64,000 nt of DNA from Parachlamydia acanthamoebae (GTDB lineage: Bacteria > Chlamydiota > Chlamydiia > Chlamydiales > Parachlamydiaceae). The stretch covers positions 85,504-149,503 of the forward strand of contig NZ_BAWW01000028.1 of NCBI RefSeq assembly GCF_000875975.1. Reading direction: 5' to 3'. The stretch's first letter is position 1; every line of letters starts with the position of its first letter. A program made the translations under genes and the position numbers. The notes under the pieces were generated by a model. The model was not told where the DNA came from. It was given only the letters and a program-made list of their open reading frames with translations, and searched no databases. Shown piece by piece: positions 28,336 to 38,563 of the stretch.

Positions 28336-29688
28336 GTGGCCTCTATATTAAATTTACTAAAACCTGCGCCTTATATTGAGCCGATTCAAGATTCTCAAGA
28401 AGTTGAAAAATCATACAATTATTGGAGAATTCGGATTCTGTACTCAATGTTTGTTGGGTATGCACTCTATTATTTCACTCGAAAAAGCTTCACCTTTGCC
28501 ATGCCTGATTTGGCTCAAGAATTGCATTTTGATAAAACGCAATTAGGGATCCTGGGGAGCATTTTTTCTATCACCTATGGAATAAGCAAATTTGCAAGTG
28601 GGATATTATCTGACCGTTCCAATCCTAGATATTTTATGGCGCTTGGATTAATGATGACCGGTGTGGTCAATATCTTGTTCGGTTTTTCCTCTTCGATTTT
28701 TCTTTTCTCTATTTTTTGGGGATTAAATGGGTGGTTTCAAGGCTTTGGCTGGCCCCCATGTGCGCGCTTTTTAACGCATTGGTATTCTCATTCTGAAAGA
28801 GGATCTTGGTGGTCCACATGCAGTGTTTCCCATAATGTGGGTGCATTTTTAATTCCGTGGATTGTGGGGGCTTGCCTACATTTCTTGGGTTGGAGATATG
28901 CGATGTACGTTCCCGGTATCATCTGCATTCTAGGGGGAGTTTTTCTGATCAATCGTTTACGCGATACACCCCAATCTTTAGGGCTTCCTGCGATTGAGGA
29001 TTTTAGAAAAGATTACTCTGGTTTTGGTGCTAATGAAGACAAGCAAAAACTTTCAACGAAAGAAATCTTGGTCGAGTATGTTTTGAAAAATTGGTACATG
29101 TGGATGCTTGGTTTCGCTTATTTTTTTGTATATGTTGTGCGAACCGGGGTAAACGACTGGACGGTCTTGTATCTTCTAGATGAAAAGGGATATAGCCGTA
29201 TGGGTGCAAATGCCTGCATCTCTCTCTTTGAAGTGGGTGGCTTTGTGGGAAGCTTATGTGCAGGGTGGAGTTCCGATCGGATTTTCGGGGCTAGACGCGG
29301 TCCTGTAAATGTTTTGTTTGCAGGAGGTATGATGTTGTCTGTATTGGCATTTTGGCTTGTTCCTGAAGGATTTGTGATTTTAGATGCCCTTTCGATTTTC
29401 ATGCTAGGCTTTACCATTTTTGGACCTCAAATGCTCATCGGTGTTGCAGCTGCGGAATTGTCACATAAAGAGGCGGCTGCCACATCCACAGGATTTGTGG
29501 GATTTTGCGCTTATATGGGAGCGGCTTGTGCAGGATATCCAATGGGAAAAATTACAGATGAAATGGGTTGGGAAGGTTATTTCATTTCCATGATGATCTG
29601 TTGTGGGATCTCGATGCTTGCTCTTGTTCCTCTCTGGAATGCGACGAAGAATCCTCGCCTTGCTAGAGCAGAAACAAAGTTGGCCTAA
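28336..29688 (+). CDS. uhpC: Sugar-phosphate/organophosphate:phosphate antiporter (MFS, UhpC-like)
   Basis: About 450 residues. AAGGAG at 28324-28329 lies six bases before a GTG at 28336 and touches the ATG at 28330, so the GTG is the better start; the longer ATG at 28240 is unlikely. Twelve hydrophobic segments form the major-facilitator fold. Marks of the organophosphate:Pi antiporter family are FVGYALYYFTRKSFTFAMPDL, LGSIFSITYGISKF, and GWPPCARFLTHWYSHSERG. Chlamydial UhpC imports glucose 6-phosphate from the host. It sits upstream of dnaE as in Chlamydia (order recalled, not searched). Confidence 0.9.
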   Translation: MASILNLLKPAPYIEPIQDSQEVEKSYNYWRIRILYSMFVGYALYYFTRKSFTFAMPDLAQELHFDKTQLGILGSIFSITYGISKFASGILSDRSNPRYFMALGLMMTGVVNILFGFSSSIFLFSIFWGLNGWFQGFGWPPCARFLTHWYSHSERGSWWSTCSVSHNVGAFLIPWIVGACLHFLGWRYAMYVPGIICILGGVFLINRLRDTPQSLGLPAIEDFRKDYSGFGANEDKQKLSTKEILVEYVLKNWYMWMLGFAYFFVYVVRTGVNDWTVLYLLDEKGYSRMGANACISLFEVGGFVGSLCAGWSSDRIFGARRGPVNVLFAGGMMLSVLAFWLVPEGFVILDALSIFMLGFTIFGPQMLIGVAAAELSHKEAAATSTGFVGFCAYMGAACAGYPMGKITDEMGWEGYFISMMICCGISMLALVPLWNATKNPRLARAETKLA

Positions 29689-29693
29689 ACTTA

Positions 29694-29724
29694 AAAAAGC
29701 AAGCCCTACCACGGCTTGCTTTTT
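29694..29724. terminator. Strong bidirectional rho-independent terminator
   Basis: A perfect 12-base stem AAAAAGCAAGCC / GGCTTGCTTTTT with a seven-base loop, ending in T-runs on both strands. It follows the uhpC stop by five bases and the convergent gene remnant ends just beyond it. Confidence 0.9.
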
Positions 29725-29726
29725 GA

Positions 29727-30570
29727 TTAATGCTTCCTTTTTGTATTCCGCTTCTTTCTTGCTTGATCAAGAGCTTGCCCAGCCTTCTTTGCAAAGTCTT
29801 TAACAGCAATATCTGGAAAATCAATTGCCAGGACTGTGGTTAGCGCCCCACTTAAGTCTCTTAGTGCGTTTCTCCTTGCTTGATTTGAATCTTTCCTAAA
29901 AGCATATTGATAATCAGAGCAGAGCTTTTCGGCACATTTCGCAAAATAAGCTTCTATAGCGCATTCTTGTACAAAAGCACGTTTGCCCACAAGGTTGATG
30001 CCCTTCGAATCTTGCAGCTTTTGAATAATTGCATCGACTAATGAACCCCGTTTGTTATCTTCATTTGCAGAGGCGATGTCTTCCAAAAGATGGGGATTAA
30101 GAAATGATTCGACTTCTTCTTTCTCCATTTTTCGGAGTTGCTTATCTGAAACATCTGTTCTTCCGCTAGAAACTGGAGCGCCCGTTTTTTTAGATGATTG
30201 TGTCTTTTCTGATTTATTCGATACCTTTTTTAGAAAAGTGATTAAATCTTTTTATGAAATTGCCGATTCTTTTTTTTTAAGATGCAAATCTTTGTTCAAA
30301 CGATTTTGAAGCTTTAAAGGGCTTTCTTTCAATTTGAGCAGATGTCTTTCCCGCTTCTTTTTTTAGTAAGGCGATAGCTTCTTTATTCACAGAAACAGAA
30401 GTTCGTAATTTCTTATTTGCTTCCGTCGAACTTTCGCTGGCTTTTTCCCCCAGCTTTGAATAGCTTTTACCACTACGGATCACCTTCTCTTGGGGTGAGC
30501 TTACAGAGGGTGGTGAAGGAGGAACTTCATGTTATCCACTTTGTCGCAATGGTTGCATAGGGGAGCCCAT
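29727..30570 (-). pseudogene. Decayed hypothetical gene, several stops and a frame change
   Basis: Three pieces on one strand look like one former gene. From an ATG at 30570 the frame gives MGSPMQPLRQSG and meets TAA at 30532-30534 (a likely CAA change). It continues in frame through a Pro/Ser-rich linker and a Lys/Ser-rich helical piece (30277-30483). A frame change near an A9 run follows, with another in-frame TAA at 30252-30254. Beyond it the frame is open to 29727, including a 133-residue helical piece from 30128 (MEKEEVESFLNPHLLED). No domain is recognised. The C-terminal piece could still be expressed alone. Confidence 0.5.
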
Positions 30571-30807
30571 AATTATTATTAAGTGTTGGTTTTTATTATA
30601 TTATGCAATTAATTATTTATGTTGGTCAAATTGTGGAATTGACCTGCTTATTTTTATTAAAAATATAATCCTTATACAAGGATAATTGTAGTCGATGATT
30701 GTTTATTATAGAAATATTTATTGACGGAATCGGGAGATAAAACCTAACATTCAAAATCGCTTTTTGGTATTCTTTTTTCGTCATCAAATGAAGTTTAAAG
30801 GTTTTTT

Positions 30808-33800
30808 ATGTGGGTCCCATTACACGTTCATTCACAATACTCGATTTTGGATGCATCGGCTTCTATCAATCTAATTGCTGAAAAAGCGGCTGAATTTAAA
30901 ATGCCGGCAGTTGCCCTAACAGATCACGGGAATATGTATGGTGCTGTTGAATTTTTTAAAGCATGTCAGGGTGCGCAAGTTAAGCCTATTCTAGGGTGTG
31001 AGGTGTACGTTGCTCCAGAATCACGGCTCGATCGTAAGAAAATAGGAAACCGTTCTGATTTTCATTTGACTCTTCTTGCAAAAAACATGGAGGGGTATAA
31101 AAACCTTTGCAAACTTTCTTCTATTGGATTTTTGGAGGGTTTTTATTACCACCCGCGAATCGACCATGAAGTTTTAGAGAAATATAAAGAGGGGCTAATC
31201 TGTCTGTCAGGATGTTTAAGTAGTCGGCTATCAAGTGAAATTCTGCAGGGAACTCCTGAGAGCATCCGAAAGCATCTAGCTTGGTACAAGGATTTATTTG
31301 GCGAAGACTATTATTTAGAAGTTCAAAGACATACGATGTCTGAAGAAAATATTCAAAGAGATGGCCTTTATCAAGAGACATGGTTGCTTCAAAACTATCA
31401 AGAATACATTGAGAAACAGACCAAGGTGACGCAAGCTCTAGTTGAACTTTCTCAAGAGTTTGGTATTCCGTTAGTTGCGACAAACGACAGCCACTATATC
31501 GAACGCGAAGATTGGCGAGAGCATGAGATTTTATTGAATGTGCAATCGGGCGAACCTTGTGAAATCTTAGAAAAAGATGCGATGGGGAATCCTAAATTTC
31601 GGCAGCTGAACCCCAAGCGACGTGTTTATTCTTCTCATGAATGTTATTTTAAATCACCCACGCAAATGCAAGAAGTTTTTAAAGATCTTCCTCAGGCGCT
31701 TGCATCAACATTAGAAATCGCAGAAAAATGTCACGTTCAACTCGATTTTAAAACAAAACACTATCCTGTGTATGTCCCGCCCTTTTTGGAAGGACAAAGC
31801 TATACCAAGGAAGAGCGAGCGCAAGCTGTTGAAAAGTATCTTTGGGACCTATGCGAAGAAGGGATTAAGAAACGTTATGATGCGGATAAGCTTGCAAAGA
31901 TCCAAGAGCTTTTCCCTGATAAAGATCCCACGCAAATTGTACGAGAGCGATTGGAATATGAAATGGGAATCATCGTTCCAAAAGAAATGAGCGATTACTT
32001 GCTGATCGTATGGGATTTTATCAATTGGGCAAAAAGAAATCAGATCCCTGTGGGACCAGGACGTGGTTCTGGAGCGGGATCAATCGTTTTATACCTAATC
32101 GGTGTGACCGATATTGAACCTTTGCGCTTTCATCTCTTCTTCGAACGTTTTATTAATCCTGAGCGTCTTTCTTATCCCGATATCGACGTAGATATTTGCA
32201 TGGATCGGCGCGGAGATGTGATCCAATATACCTTGGAAAAATATGGAAAGGATAATGTTGCCCAGATCATTACGTTCGGTACAATGAAAGCGCGTATGGC
32301 CATTAAGGATGTCGGCCGTGTGCTAAGTGTGCCCCTCTCTAAGGTCAACGAGATTGCTAAACTTGTTCCAGAGGATTTAAACATTACTCTTGAAAAAGCG
32401 CTGGAAAAAGATCCTGATTTGCGTGCGATGTATGAAACAGATGAAGACGCTAAGCGCATTATTGACATTGGGAAAAAATTAGAAGGGTCTATCCGCAGTA
32501 CAGGGATTCACGCAGCAGGGATCATTATTAGTGGGGCACCCTTATCTTCGATCATTCCCATTTGCAATGCGAAAGATTCAGACATGCCGGCAACCCAGTA
32601 TTCTATGAAGCCTGTGGAAATGGTGGGCATGCTGAAAGTGGACTTTTTGGGGCTCAAAACTTTGACAGCGATTCAGCAATGTGTCGCATCAGTGAATGTT
32701 AGTACAGGGAAGCTAATCGACTGGGTGAACCTGCCGCTTGATGATGTGCGGACATTTGATTTGCTTAACCAAGGAAAAACGTTAGGTGTGTTCCAGCTTG
32801 AATCTGCCGGCATGCAAGATTTGGCTAGGCAGCTGCACTTAGACAAATTTGAAGAGATTATTGCGGTTGGTGCGCTTTATCGTCCGGGGCCAATGGATAT
32901 GATTCCTTCCTTTATCAATCGTAAGCACGGACGCGAGCCTATTGAAAATGACCACCCTTGGATGAAAGACATCTTGGCTGAAACCTATGGAATTATGGTC
33001 TATCAAGAGCAGGTCATGCAAATTGCCAGTAAGCTTGCGCGCTATTCACTTGGTGAGGGTGATGTGCTTCGGCGAGCTATGGGGAAAAAAGACATGGCGC
33101 AAATGGCTCAACAGCGAGAAAAATTCCGTTTAGGAGCTCTTGAAAATGAGATTGAAGAAACTACTTCCATGCTCGTATTTGATAAAATGGAAAAATTTGC
33201 GGCCTATGGATTTAACAAGTCCCACGCGGCAGCTTACGGTTATCTTTCCTATGTGACAGCCTATTTAAAGGCGAATCATCCGAGAGAATGGATGGCTTCT
33301 TTAATGACGTGTGATAGTGATGACTTAAGCAAAGTGGCGAAGTTTATTCGAGAAGCCCAAACCATGGGAATTGCAATTCTTCCTCCAGATATTAACGAAG
33401 CAGGATCCACTTTTATTGCAACACCACAAGGGATCCGCTTTGCCATGAAGGGGATTAAAGGGGTCGGAGAAGGGGTCGTAGAGGCAATTGTGCAAGAACG
33501 TAACCGTAGCGGTCCTTTTACTCACTTCTATCAATTTTTTAAACGGATCGATTTAAAAAAAGTGGGAAAAAAGAGTATTGAAAACCTGGTGGATGCAGGG
33601 AGTTTCGATTTTACAGGATGGTCTCGAGATGCTTTACGTCAAAGTATTGATCCAATGTATGAAACAGCCTTGAAAGAGAAGCGGGAAGAGCAGTCAGGGG
33701 TTTTAACATTTTTTGACTTAATGGGAGCTACCTCAGAGGCTAAGTTTAGCTTTGCTCCAAACGTGCTGAATCCGACTTCAAAGCAGAACATCCTGTTGAA

Positions 33801-34572
33801 AGAGAAAGAATTGTTAGGTTTTTTTCTGACTGGGCATCCTTTAGACAGCTTTCAAGAATATATGCAGCGTTTATCCTGCGTGAATTTTTCCGCGATCGAT
33901 ATGCTAGGAAATGATGCTGTTTTTAGATCCGCTGTGATTATCGAATCTGTGCAGCTCCGTTTATCGGCTAAAACGCAAAAGAAGTTTGCGATTCTGCGGA
34001 TAAGCGATGGCATTGAAAGTTATGAACTGCCCATTTGGCCGGATCTATACGAGCAAAAAGGGGAGCTTCTTAAAGAAAATCAGCCTTTATATGTCGTCTT
34101 GCAAATGGACAAAAAAGAAGAGGCGGTGCGGCTTTCTTGTCGTTGGCTAGATGATCTATCTAAAGTGGATGAAGCCATGATTGAAGCTTGTGATAAAGCC
34201 TACGATCGCGCAAAATTTCAGGCAACTAGAACATACCCTCAAAAAAGTACGCAAACTGCTGGTCAAGATAAAGGAGGCAGCATGACAAAAAATGTAGCGC
34301 CATCCAAACAGCCGGAGCCTGTTAAACCTCCAAAAGAAAGAAAATGTGTCGTCATCCTCGATATGGAAAAGGTGAGACATAGCCAAGTTCTGAAAATGAA
34401 AAAAATCTTTTCCGAACATCGGGGTGATATGCCTGTTGAACTCAATTTTATGATTGGAACACGTGAATTAGCCACATTGCATATCGATGTGTCTTCCGGA
34501 ATTTTGTTTAATTTAAAATTAAAAGAAGAGCTTTTGCAGTTAGCTGCGATTAAAGATGTTCAAGGAGATTGA
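30808..34572 (+). CDS. dnaE: DNA polymerase III alpha subunit
   Basis: 1254 residues, normal for bacterial DnaE. The N-terminal PHP domain begins with PLHVHSQYSILDASA. The polymerase core contains GPGRGSGAGSIVLY and YPDIDVDICMDRRGDV with the catalytic Asp residues, then VYQEQVMQIA and YGFNKSHAAAYG. The C-terminus has the helix-hairpin-helix (IKGVGEGVVEAI) and an OB-fold region. It is the replicative polymerase. A TTGACG at 30721 and a TAACAT about 18 bases later may form its promoter. Confidence 0.98.
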   Translation: MWVPLHVHSQYSILDASASINLIAEKAAEFKMPAVALTDHGNMYGAVEFFKACQGAQVKPILGCEVYVAPESRLDRKKIGNRSDFHLTLLAKNMEGYKNLCKLSSIGFLEGFYYHPRIDHEVLEKYKEGLICLSGCLSSRLSSEILQGTPESIRKHLAWYKDLFGEDYYLEVQRHTMSEENIQRDGLYQETWLLQNYQEYIEKQTKVTQALVELSQEFGIPLVATNDSHYIEREDWREHEILLNVQSGEPCEILEKDAMGNPKFRQLNPKRRVYSSHECYFKSPTQMQEVFKDLPQALASTLEIAEKCHVQLDFKTKHYPVYVPPFLEGQSYTKEERAQAVEKYLWDLCEEGIKKRYDADKLAKIQELFPDKDPTQIVRERLEYEMGIIVPKEMSDYLLIVWDFINWAKRNQIPVGPGRGSGAGSIVLYLIGVTDIEPLRFHLFFERFINPERLSYPDIDVDICMDRRGDVIQYTLEKYGKDNVAQIITFGTMKARMAIKDVGRVLSVPLSKVNEIAKLVPEDLNITLEKALEKDPDLRAMYETDEDAKRIIDIGKKLEGSIRSTGIHAAGIIISGAPLSSIIPICNAKDSDMPATQYSMKPVEMVGMLKVDFLGLKTLTAIQQCVASVNVSTGKLIDWVNLPLDDVRTFDLLNQGKTLGVFQLESAGMQDLARQLHLDKFEEIIAVGALYRPGPMDMIPSFINRKHGREPIENDHPWMKDILAETYGIMVYQEQVMQIASKLARYSLGEGDVLRRAMGKKDMAQMAQQREKFRLGALENEIEETTSMLVFDKMEKFAAYGFNKSHAAAYGYLSYVTAYLKANHPREWMASLMTCDSDDLSKVAKFIREAQTMGIAILPPDINEAGSTFIATPQGIRFAMKGIKGVGEGVVEAIVQERNRSGPFTHFYQFFKRIDLKKVGKKSIENLVDAGSFDFTGWSRDALRQSIDPMYETALKEKREEQSGVLTFFDLMGATSEAKFSFAPNVLNPTSKQNILLKEKELLGFFLTGHPLDSFQEYMQRLSCVNFSAIDMLGNDAVFRSAVIIESVQLRLSAKTQKKFAILRISDGIESYELPIWPDLYEQKGELLKENQPLYVVLQMDKKEEAVRLSCRWLDDLSKVDEAMIEACDKAYDRAKFQATRTYPQKSTQTAGQDKGGSMTKNVAPSKQPEPVKPPKERKCVVILDMEKVRHSQVLKMKKIFSEHRGDMPVELNFMIGTRELATLHIDVSSGILFNLKLKEELLQLAAIKDVQGD

Positions 34573-34628
34573 CAGGAAGTTTTGACTAATTTAGACTTTA
34601 GTATTTATTTAATTGGGAAGTCATTAAG

Positions 34629-35627
34629 ATGAAAATATTTAGATGTTTATTATGTGTATTGCTTTCAATAGCGGGAATTTCTAGCTTAGAAGCAGCCTAT
34701 GTTTTTAAAGACGGACGTTTTGTTGATGCAAAAGAACTTGCGACACAGCCTATGCACGTGCATTACAACTTGGGTGTTGAAGCTTACAATGAAGAAAATT
34801 GGCATGAAGCTGTTAAACAATTTACAGTGGTTGTTTCAAACTTTTCTTCTTCTTCATGGGCACAAGAGGCTCTTTTCTTTTTAGGAATTGCAAATTTTCA
34901 TCTTGATGAATTTGATTTTTCTAACCAATATTTTACTGAATACTTATCTGCTAAAGGATGCCCTGAGCACTTTGAAGAAGCCATTGAGTATAAGTTTGCG
35001 ATTGCTGAGAAATTCCGTGAAGGAGCTCGAAGGCATCTTTTGGGAACCAAACGACTTCCTAAATGGGCATCTGGTGAATCTCTTGCTTTGCAAATTTACG
35101 ATGAAGTGACAGCGGCAATGCCTTCCCAAGATATCGCGGCTAAAGCTCTTTACTGTAAAGGCTTATACTTATGGGAGCTCAAAGATTTTCGTGAAAGCGT
35201 GGATAGTTTTTACCTTTTAATTCGTCGTTTTCCCAAGCACGAACTTGCTCCAGAAAGTTATGTTGCTATTTCGAGAGTTTACCTGGAACAAAGCGCAGTA
35301 GAACTTCAAAATCCTGATATTTTGGCATTTGCCGATGTAAATAAGCGTAAATTTGAAAGGGATTTTCCTGGGGAAGAGCGCTTGCTTGAAGTGGAAGCTA
35401 ATGTGCTAAAAATTAAAGAAATCTACGCACACGGCTTATTTGAAACAGGGTCTTTCTACGAAAGAAAAGGGCATCCAAAAGCGGCGATTATCTATTACCA
35501 AAATACAATTGCAAAGTTTCCTGGCACAGAAATTGCTGAAAGATGCCGTAAACGACTTTTTGTTTTGGGAGCTTGTCCAGAGCTCACAGCAGCTTCGGGT
35601 AAGCAAGATGACACAAAAGAGTCTTAA
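34629..35627 (+). CDS. Exported TPR protein, BamD/YbgF-like
   Basis: 332 residues with a signal peptide (residues 1-22, cleaved near SSLEA). At least four tetratricopeptide-like helix pairs follow: YNLGVEAYNEENWHEAVKQF, ALFFLGIANFHLDEFDFSNQ, AKALYCKGLYLWELKDFRES, and GSFYERKGHPKAAIIYYQNT. This outer-membrane lipoprotein-like repeat pattern resembles BamD/YfiO, which takes part in beta-barrel assembly, though there is no lipobox. It lies between dnaE and an LptE-like gene and overlaps the latter by 20 bases, so the two are translationally coupled. Confidence 0.75.
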   Translation: MKIFRCLLCVLLSIAGISSLEAAYVFKDGRFVDAKELATQPMHVHYNLGVEAYNEENWHEAVKQFTVVVSNFSSSSWAQEALFFLGIANFHLDEFDFSNQYFTEYLSAKGCPEHFEEAIEYKFAIAEKFREGARRHLLGTKRLPKWASGESLALQIYDEVTAAMPSQDIAAKALYCKGLYLWELKDFRESVDSFYLLIRRFPKHELAPESYVAISRVYLEQSAVELQNPDILAFADVNKRKFERDFPGEERLLEVEANVLKIKEIYAHGLFETGSFYERKGHPKAAIIYYQNTIAKFPGTEIAERCRKRLFVLGACPELTAASGKQDDTKES

Positions 35628-36171
35628 ACTATTTTGCTGGGTCTTCCTGCTCATCTTGATGACAGGCTGTGGTTATCGCATAGCAGCGGGGCCCTGCAGT
35701 TCAATGAAAACAATTTCTGTCCCTTATGTACAAGGGGATAAGGATGGGGCTTTAACATCTGCGATTGTACGTGAACTATGCAATAGTGATTGCTACCAAT
35801 ACGTCACAAATCAAGGCGATTTATCTCTCATAGTTAAAATTGTAGATTTACGTGATGAAAATATAGGATTCCGTTATTATCGAAAACAACGAGGAAAGCT
35901 CACAAATTCGGTGATTCCGACGGAGACTCGTTTATGGGCAAAAGTGGAGATTGCTTTACTGGATAATGACACAGGAAATTATATTTTAGGCCCTGCTCTA
36001 ATTGAAACGAATGCAGACTTCGATCATGACTACTACTTAAATCTTCACGGCATTAATATTTTTTCCCTCGGCCAGTTGAGTGATGTTGACTCAGCTCGAG
36101 ATGCTGTATGGGAACCTTTAAACAAAGCCATAAGTCAAAAGATTGTAGATTATGTCAGCAATAGCTGGTAG
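35608..36171 (+). CDS. LptE-like outer-membrane lipoprotein
   Basis: 187 residues from the ATG at 35608 inside the end of the TPR gene; the longer frame from 35440 only shadows that gene. The signal peptide ends in LILMTGCGYR, a lipobox with the lipidated Cys. The body (ISVPYVQGDKDGALTSAIVREL) resembles the LptE/RlpB fold, in which one face of helices packs against strands. LptE plugs LptD to deliver lipopolysaccharide to the surface. The next gene overlaps by 20 bases. The family assignment is moderate because LptE sequences diverge widely. Confidence 0.7.
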   Translation: MTQKSLKLFCWVFLLILMTGCGYRIAAGPCSSMKTISVPYVQGDKDGALTSAIVRELCNSDCYQYVTNQGDLSLIVKIVDLRDENIGFRYYRKQRGKLTNSVIPTETRLWAKVEIALLDNDTGNYILGPALIETNADFDHDYYLNLHGINIFSLGQLSDVDSARDAVWEPLNKAISQKIVDYVSNSW

Positions 36172-36595
36172 CAGAGACAATAATATTGCTAAAACTTTTC
36201 CCGCTGAATTGGATCAGCTCTATAACATGCTGCGTTTTGTTAAAGAAAACGCATTCGCATTTGGAGTGAATTCGGATGATGCAATTAAAGTTGAATTGGC
36301 CATGGAAGAGGCTTTAGTCAATATCATTACCTATGGTTACCCTGAAGATCAAAAAGGGACCATTGAAATTTTATGTGCACCTGTCAAAAAAACGGGCATG
36401 CAAATTCTCATCAAAGATCACGGAATTCCCTATAATCCTTTAGCAAATGCAAATAAGTTATTGACCAACACTCCCAGCGGGGGGCAAATCTTGGGCGGAT
36501 ACGGCATTTATTTCATTTTGAAAATCATGGATGAAGTCAATTATCATAGAGAAAGGGATTGCAACTGTCTAACTCTTATTAAATATACGACCTAG
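36152..36595 (+). CDS. rsbW: RsbW-type serine kinase / anti-sigma factor
   Basis: 147 residues, the normal size of a GHKL-fold switch kinase. The N-box is ELAMEEALVNIITYGYP, the G1 box is IKDHGIPYNP, and the G2 box is GGYGIYFILKIMDEV. RsbW proteins bind a sigma factor or phosphorylate an anti-anti-sigma partner. It overlaps the LptE-like gene by 20 bases. Chlamydiae carry such a kinase at the same place between dnaE and dacF (order recalled). Confidence 0.88.
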   Translation: MSAIAGSRDNNIAKTFPAELDQLYNMLRFVKENAFAFGVNSDDAIKVELAMEEALVNIITYGYPEDQKGTIEILCAPVKKTGMQILIKDHGIPYNPLANANKLLTNTPSGGQILGGYGIYFILKIMDEVNYHRERDCNCLTLIKYTT

Positions 36596-37044
36596 GTTGC
36601 TTCTGAAGAAGGAGGCGTATCTGTCTCTTGTATCGCTTTAATAAAATCTTCATTTTCTTGGATTTCATGTAAAAATTTTTCAAGAATTCTAAGAACAAGA
36701 CGGGAAGTATTATAGACTCCCGATGCTAGAAATCCGAGTTCAAGCGTCAGAGATTCCGGATAATTAAGCGCAATCAAAGTCAGTGTTTTGGTCGTGTTTT
36801 CAAACTTTTCAGGGATGATCCAAACAACAAAATGCTCATTGATAAGAGTGATTTTATCTTGAGATTCTACAACGTGAAAATAGCGAGTTAAAGCTGCTGG
36901 ATTTTTTTCCTCGAAAAAGGAATCCAAAAGATCAAACTCAGTCAGTAGAAAAAGATCGACTGGAATAATTCCATCGGGAATCCAATGATTTAGATTCTCC
37001 GTGTATTTTTTAAAGTATTCATCTAACAGAGCTAGCTTATTCAT
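36592..37044 (-). CDS. Small acidic conserved protein, CesT-chaperone-sized
   Basis: 150 residues from the ATG at 37044, six bases after GGAG; the ATG at 37056 would overlap that ribosome site. The protein is acidic, with alternating strands and a long C-terminal helix pattern (LVLRILEKFLHEIQENEDF), which resembles class I type III secretion chaperones in size and charge. No binding motif can be identified. It overlaps the rsbW end by four bases and lies where Chlamydia has CT550 (recalled). Function unknown. Confidence 0.6.
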   Translation of the reverse strand: MNKLALLDEYFKKYTENLNHWIPDGIIPVDLFLLTEFDLLDSFFEEKNPAALTRYFHVVESQDKITLINEHFVVWIIPEKFENTTKTLTLIALNYPESLTLELGFLASGVYNTSRLVLRILEKFLHEIQENEDFIKAIQETDTPPSSEAT

Positions 37045-37268
37045 ATCTATCTCCATAATGCCTTTACCTAAATCAAATAAAGCAACTTCGGTGCCAATTG
37101 GTAAAATAGACTTTCGAAACTCAAAATAAGCTCGAAATGAGCCATTTTATTACACGAATAGAAAAAATTATTGGGTAAAGCGTGTTTTTAGATGATACAT
37201 TTTGAGTTGGAATTCTTTTGCTTTTCAAGTAAAGTAGGCAAAACCAGAACCCAAAATGCTTTATAAGG

Positions 37269-38552
37269 ATGCTTAAACTTACTTATTATTTGATTATCTC
37301 TTTATTATTTTTCTCAAATTCCCTTTTTTCAAATACGCTTGATGTTTTTGTGGAAGCGGAAGCTGCAATCTTAATGAATGCAGAAACGGGAAAAATTCTT
37401 TATGAAAAAAATATTCACACCTCTTATTTCCCTGCAAGTATTACAAAAATTGCAACAGCCGCTTTTGTTCTTAAATTTTTTTCAGACAAATTAGACGTTA
37501 TTGTCACTGCGGAGCAAGATTCCATTGGATGGGTGACTGAAGAAGCGAAAAGGAAATCGAACTATACCTTGCCAGCTTATTGGTTAGTTCCCGGGGGAAC
37601 CCATATGGGAATCATGAAAGGCGAGCAACTTTCTTTAGAGGATCTGCTTCACGGTCTCATGTTGGTTTCTGCTAACGATTCCGCGAATGTTATCGCGCAA
37701 TACGTGGGAGGGACGGTTCCTGATTTTGTGGATCAGCTCAATGCCTATGCGAAACAAGCAGGATGTCAGCACACGACTTTTCATAATCCGCATGGCTTGC
37801 ACCACCCCGAACATAAAACAACGGCATATGATATGGCGCTTTTAGCAAAAGAAGCGCTCAGCATTCCTGCATTTTGTAAAATGTTCGGAACGGTTAAATA
37901 CACAAGGCCTAAAACAAATAAGCAAGAATCTTCTGTCTTAGTTCAAAATCATCCTTTGCTTAAGCAGGGTAAATTTTATTATGCTAAAGCTCTTGGTGCT
38001 AAAACAGGTTACACCAATCTCGCCGCGCATAATTTAGTTGTGGCTGCTAGAGATAAAGGTCGAACTTTAATTGCGGTCCTACTAAAAACAAAAGAGAGGG
38101 ACCAGCTTTTTAAAGATGCCATTAAATTATTTGAGGCAGCTTTTCAACAACCAAAAGTGGAACGGTTGCTTTTAAGGCAAGGCATTCAAAAATTTACACA
38201 AAAACCTAATTGGGCTTCTCAACCCTTAAAAGCCTATTTGGATGAGGATGTCAAGATCTCCTACTTTTCCGCCGAAGAACCTCAAGTCCAGTGTGCGGTT
38301 GAATGGTTGAATTTGGAACCTCCCATTCAAAAAGGACAAACGATTGGGCAAGTTTGCTTGACAGATCGGGAAGGAGCCTTTAAAAAATATGTGCCCGTAA
38401 AAGCCTATGAGGAGCTCTCGGCGAGCTGGTCGTTCTGGATAAAACAATCATTTGGTGAATTATTATTTTGGCACAAAGCCACAAAAATTTTTGCCATTGT
38501 GTGCATATTGCTATTTTTTGGAGGACTCGTATTTCAATTTAGAAGACGTTAG
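37269..38552 (+). CDS. dacF: D-alanyl-D-alanine carboxypeptidase
   Basis: 427 residues with a signal peptide (residues 1-21). The three penicillin-binding motifs are complete: Ser57-x-x-Lys60 in PASITKIA, Ser134-x-Asn136 in SANDSAN, and Lys245-Thr-Gly in GAKTGYT. A C-terminal domain of strands is followed by a membrane anchor (residues about 404-422, FAIVCILLFFGGLVFQF). These enzymes trim peptidoglycan pentapeptides in the periplasm. Chlamydiae keep such an enzyme for their transient division septum. Position after rsbW matches the chlamydial order. Confidence 0.94.
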   Translation: MLKLTYYLIISLLFFSNSLFSNTLDVFVEAEAAILMNAETGKILYEKNIHTSYFPASITKIATAAFVLKFFSDKLDVIVTAEQDSIGWVTEEAKRKSNYTLPAYWLVPGGTHMGIMKGEQLSLEDLLHGLMLVSANDSANVIAQYVGGTVPDFVDQLNAYAKQAGCQHTTFHNPHGLHHPEHKTTAYDMALLAKEALSIPAFCKMFGTVKYTRPKTNKQESSVLVQNHPLLKQGKFYYAKALGAKTGYTNLAAHNLVVAARDKGRTLIAVLLKTKERDQLFKDAIKLFEAAFQQPKVERLLLRQGIQKFTQKPNWASQPLKAYLDEDVKISYFSAEEPQVQCAVEWLNLEPPIQKGQTIGQVCLTDREGAFKKYVPVKAYEELSASWSFWIKQSFGELLFWHKATKIFAIVCILLFFGGLVFQFRRR

Positions 38553-38563
38553 GAGAAGATCGT

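Noticed and set aside
30571..30807. A further gene between the broken gene and dnaE
   Set aside because: Only stop-rich AT-rich sequence with a possible dnaE promoter at 30721-30750.
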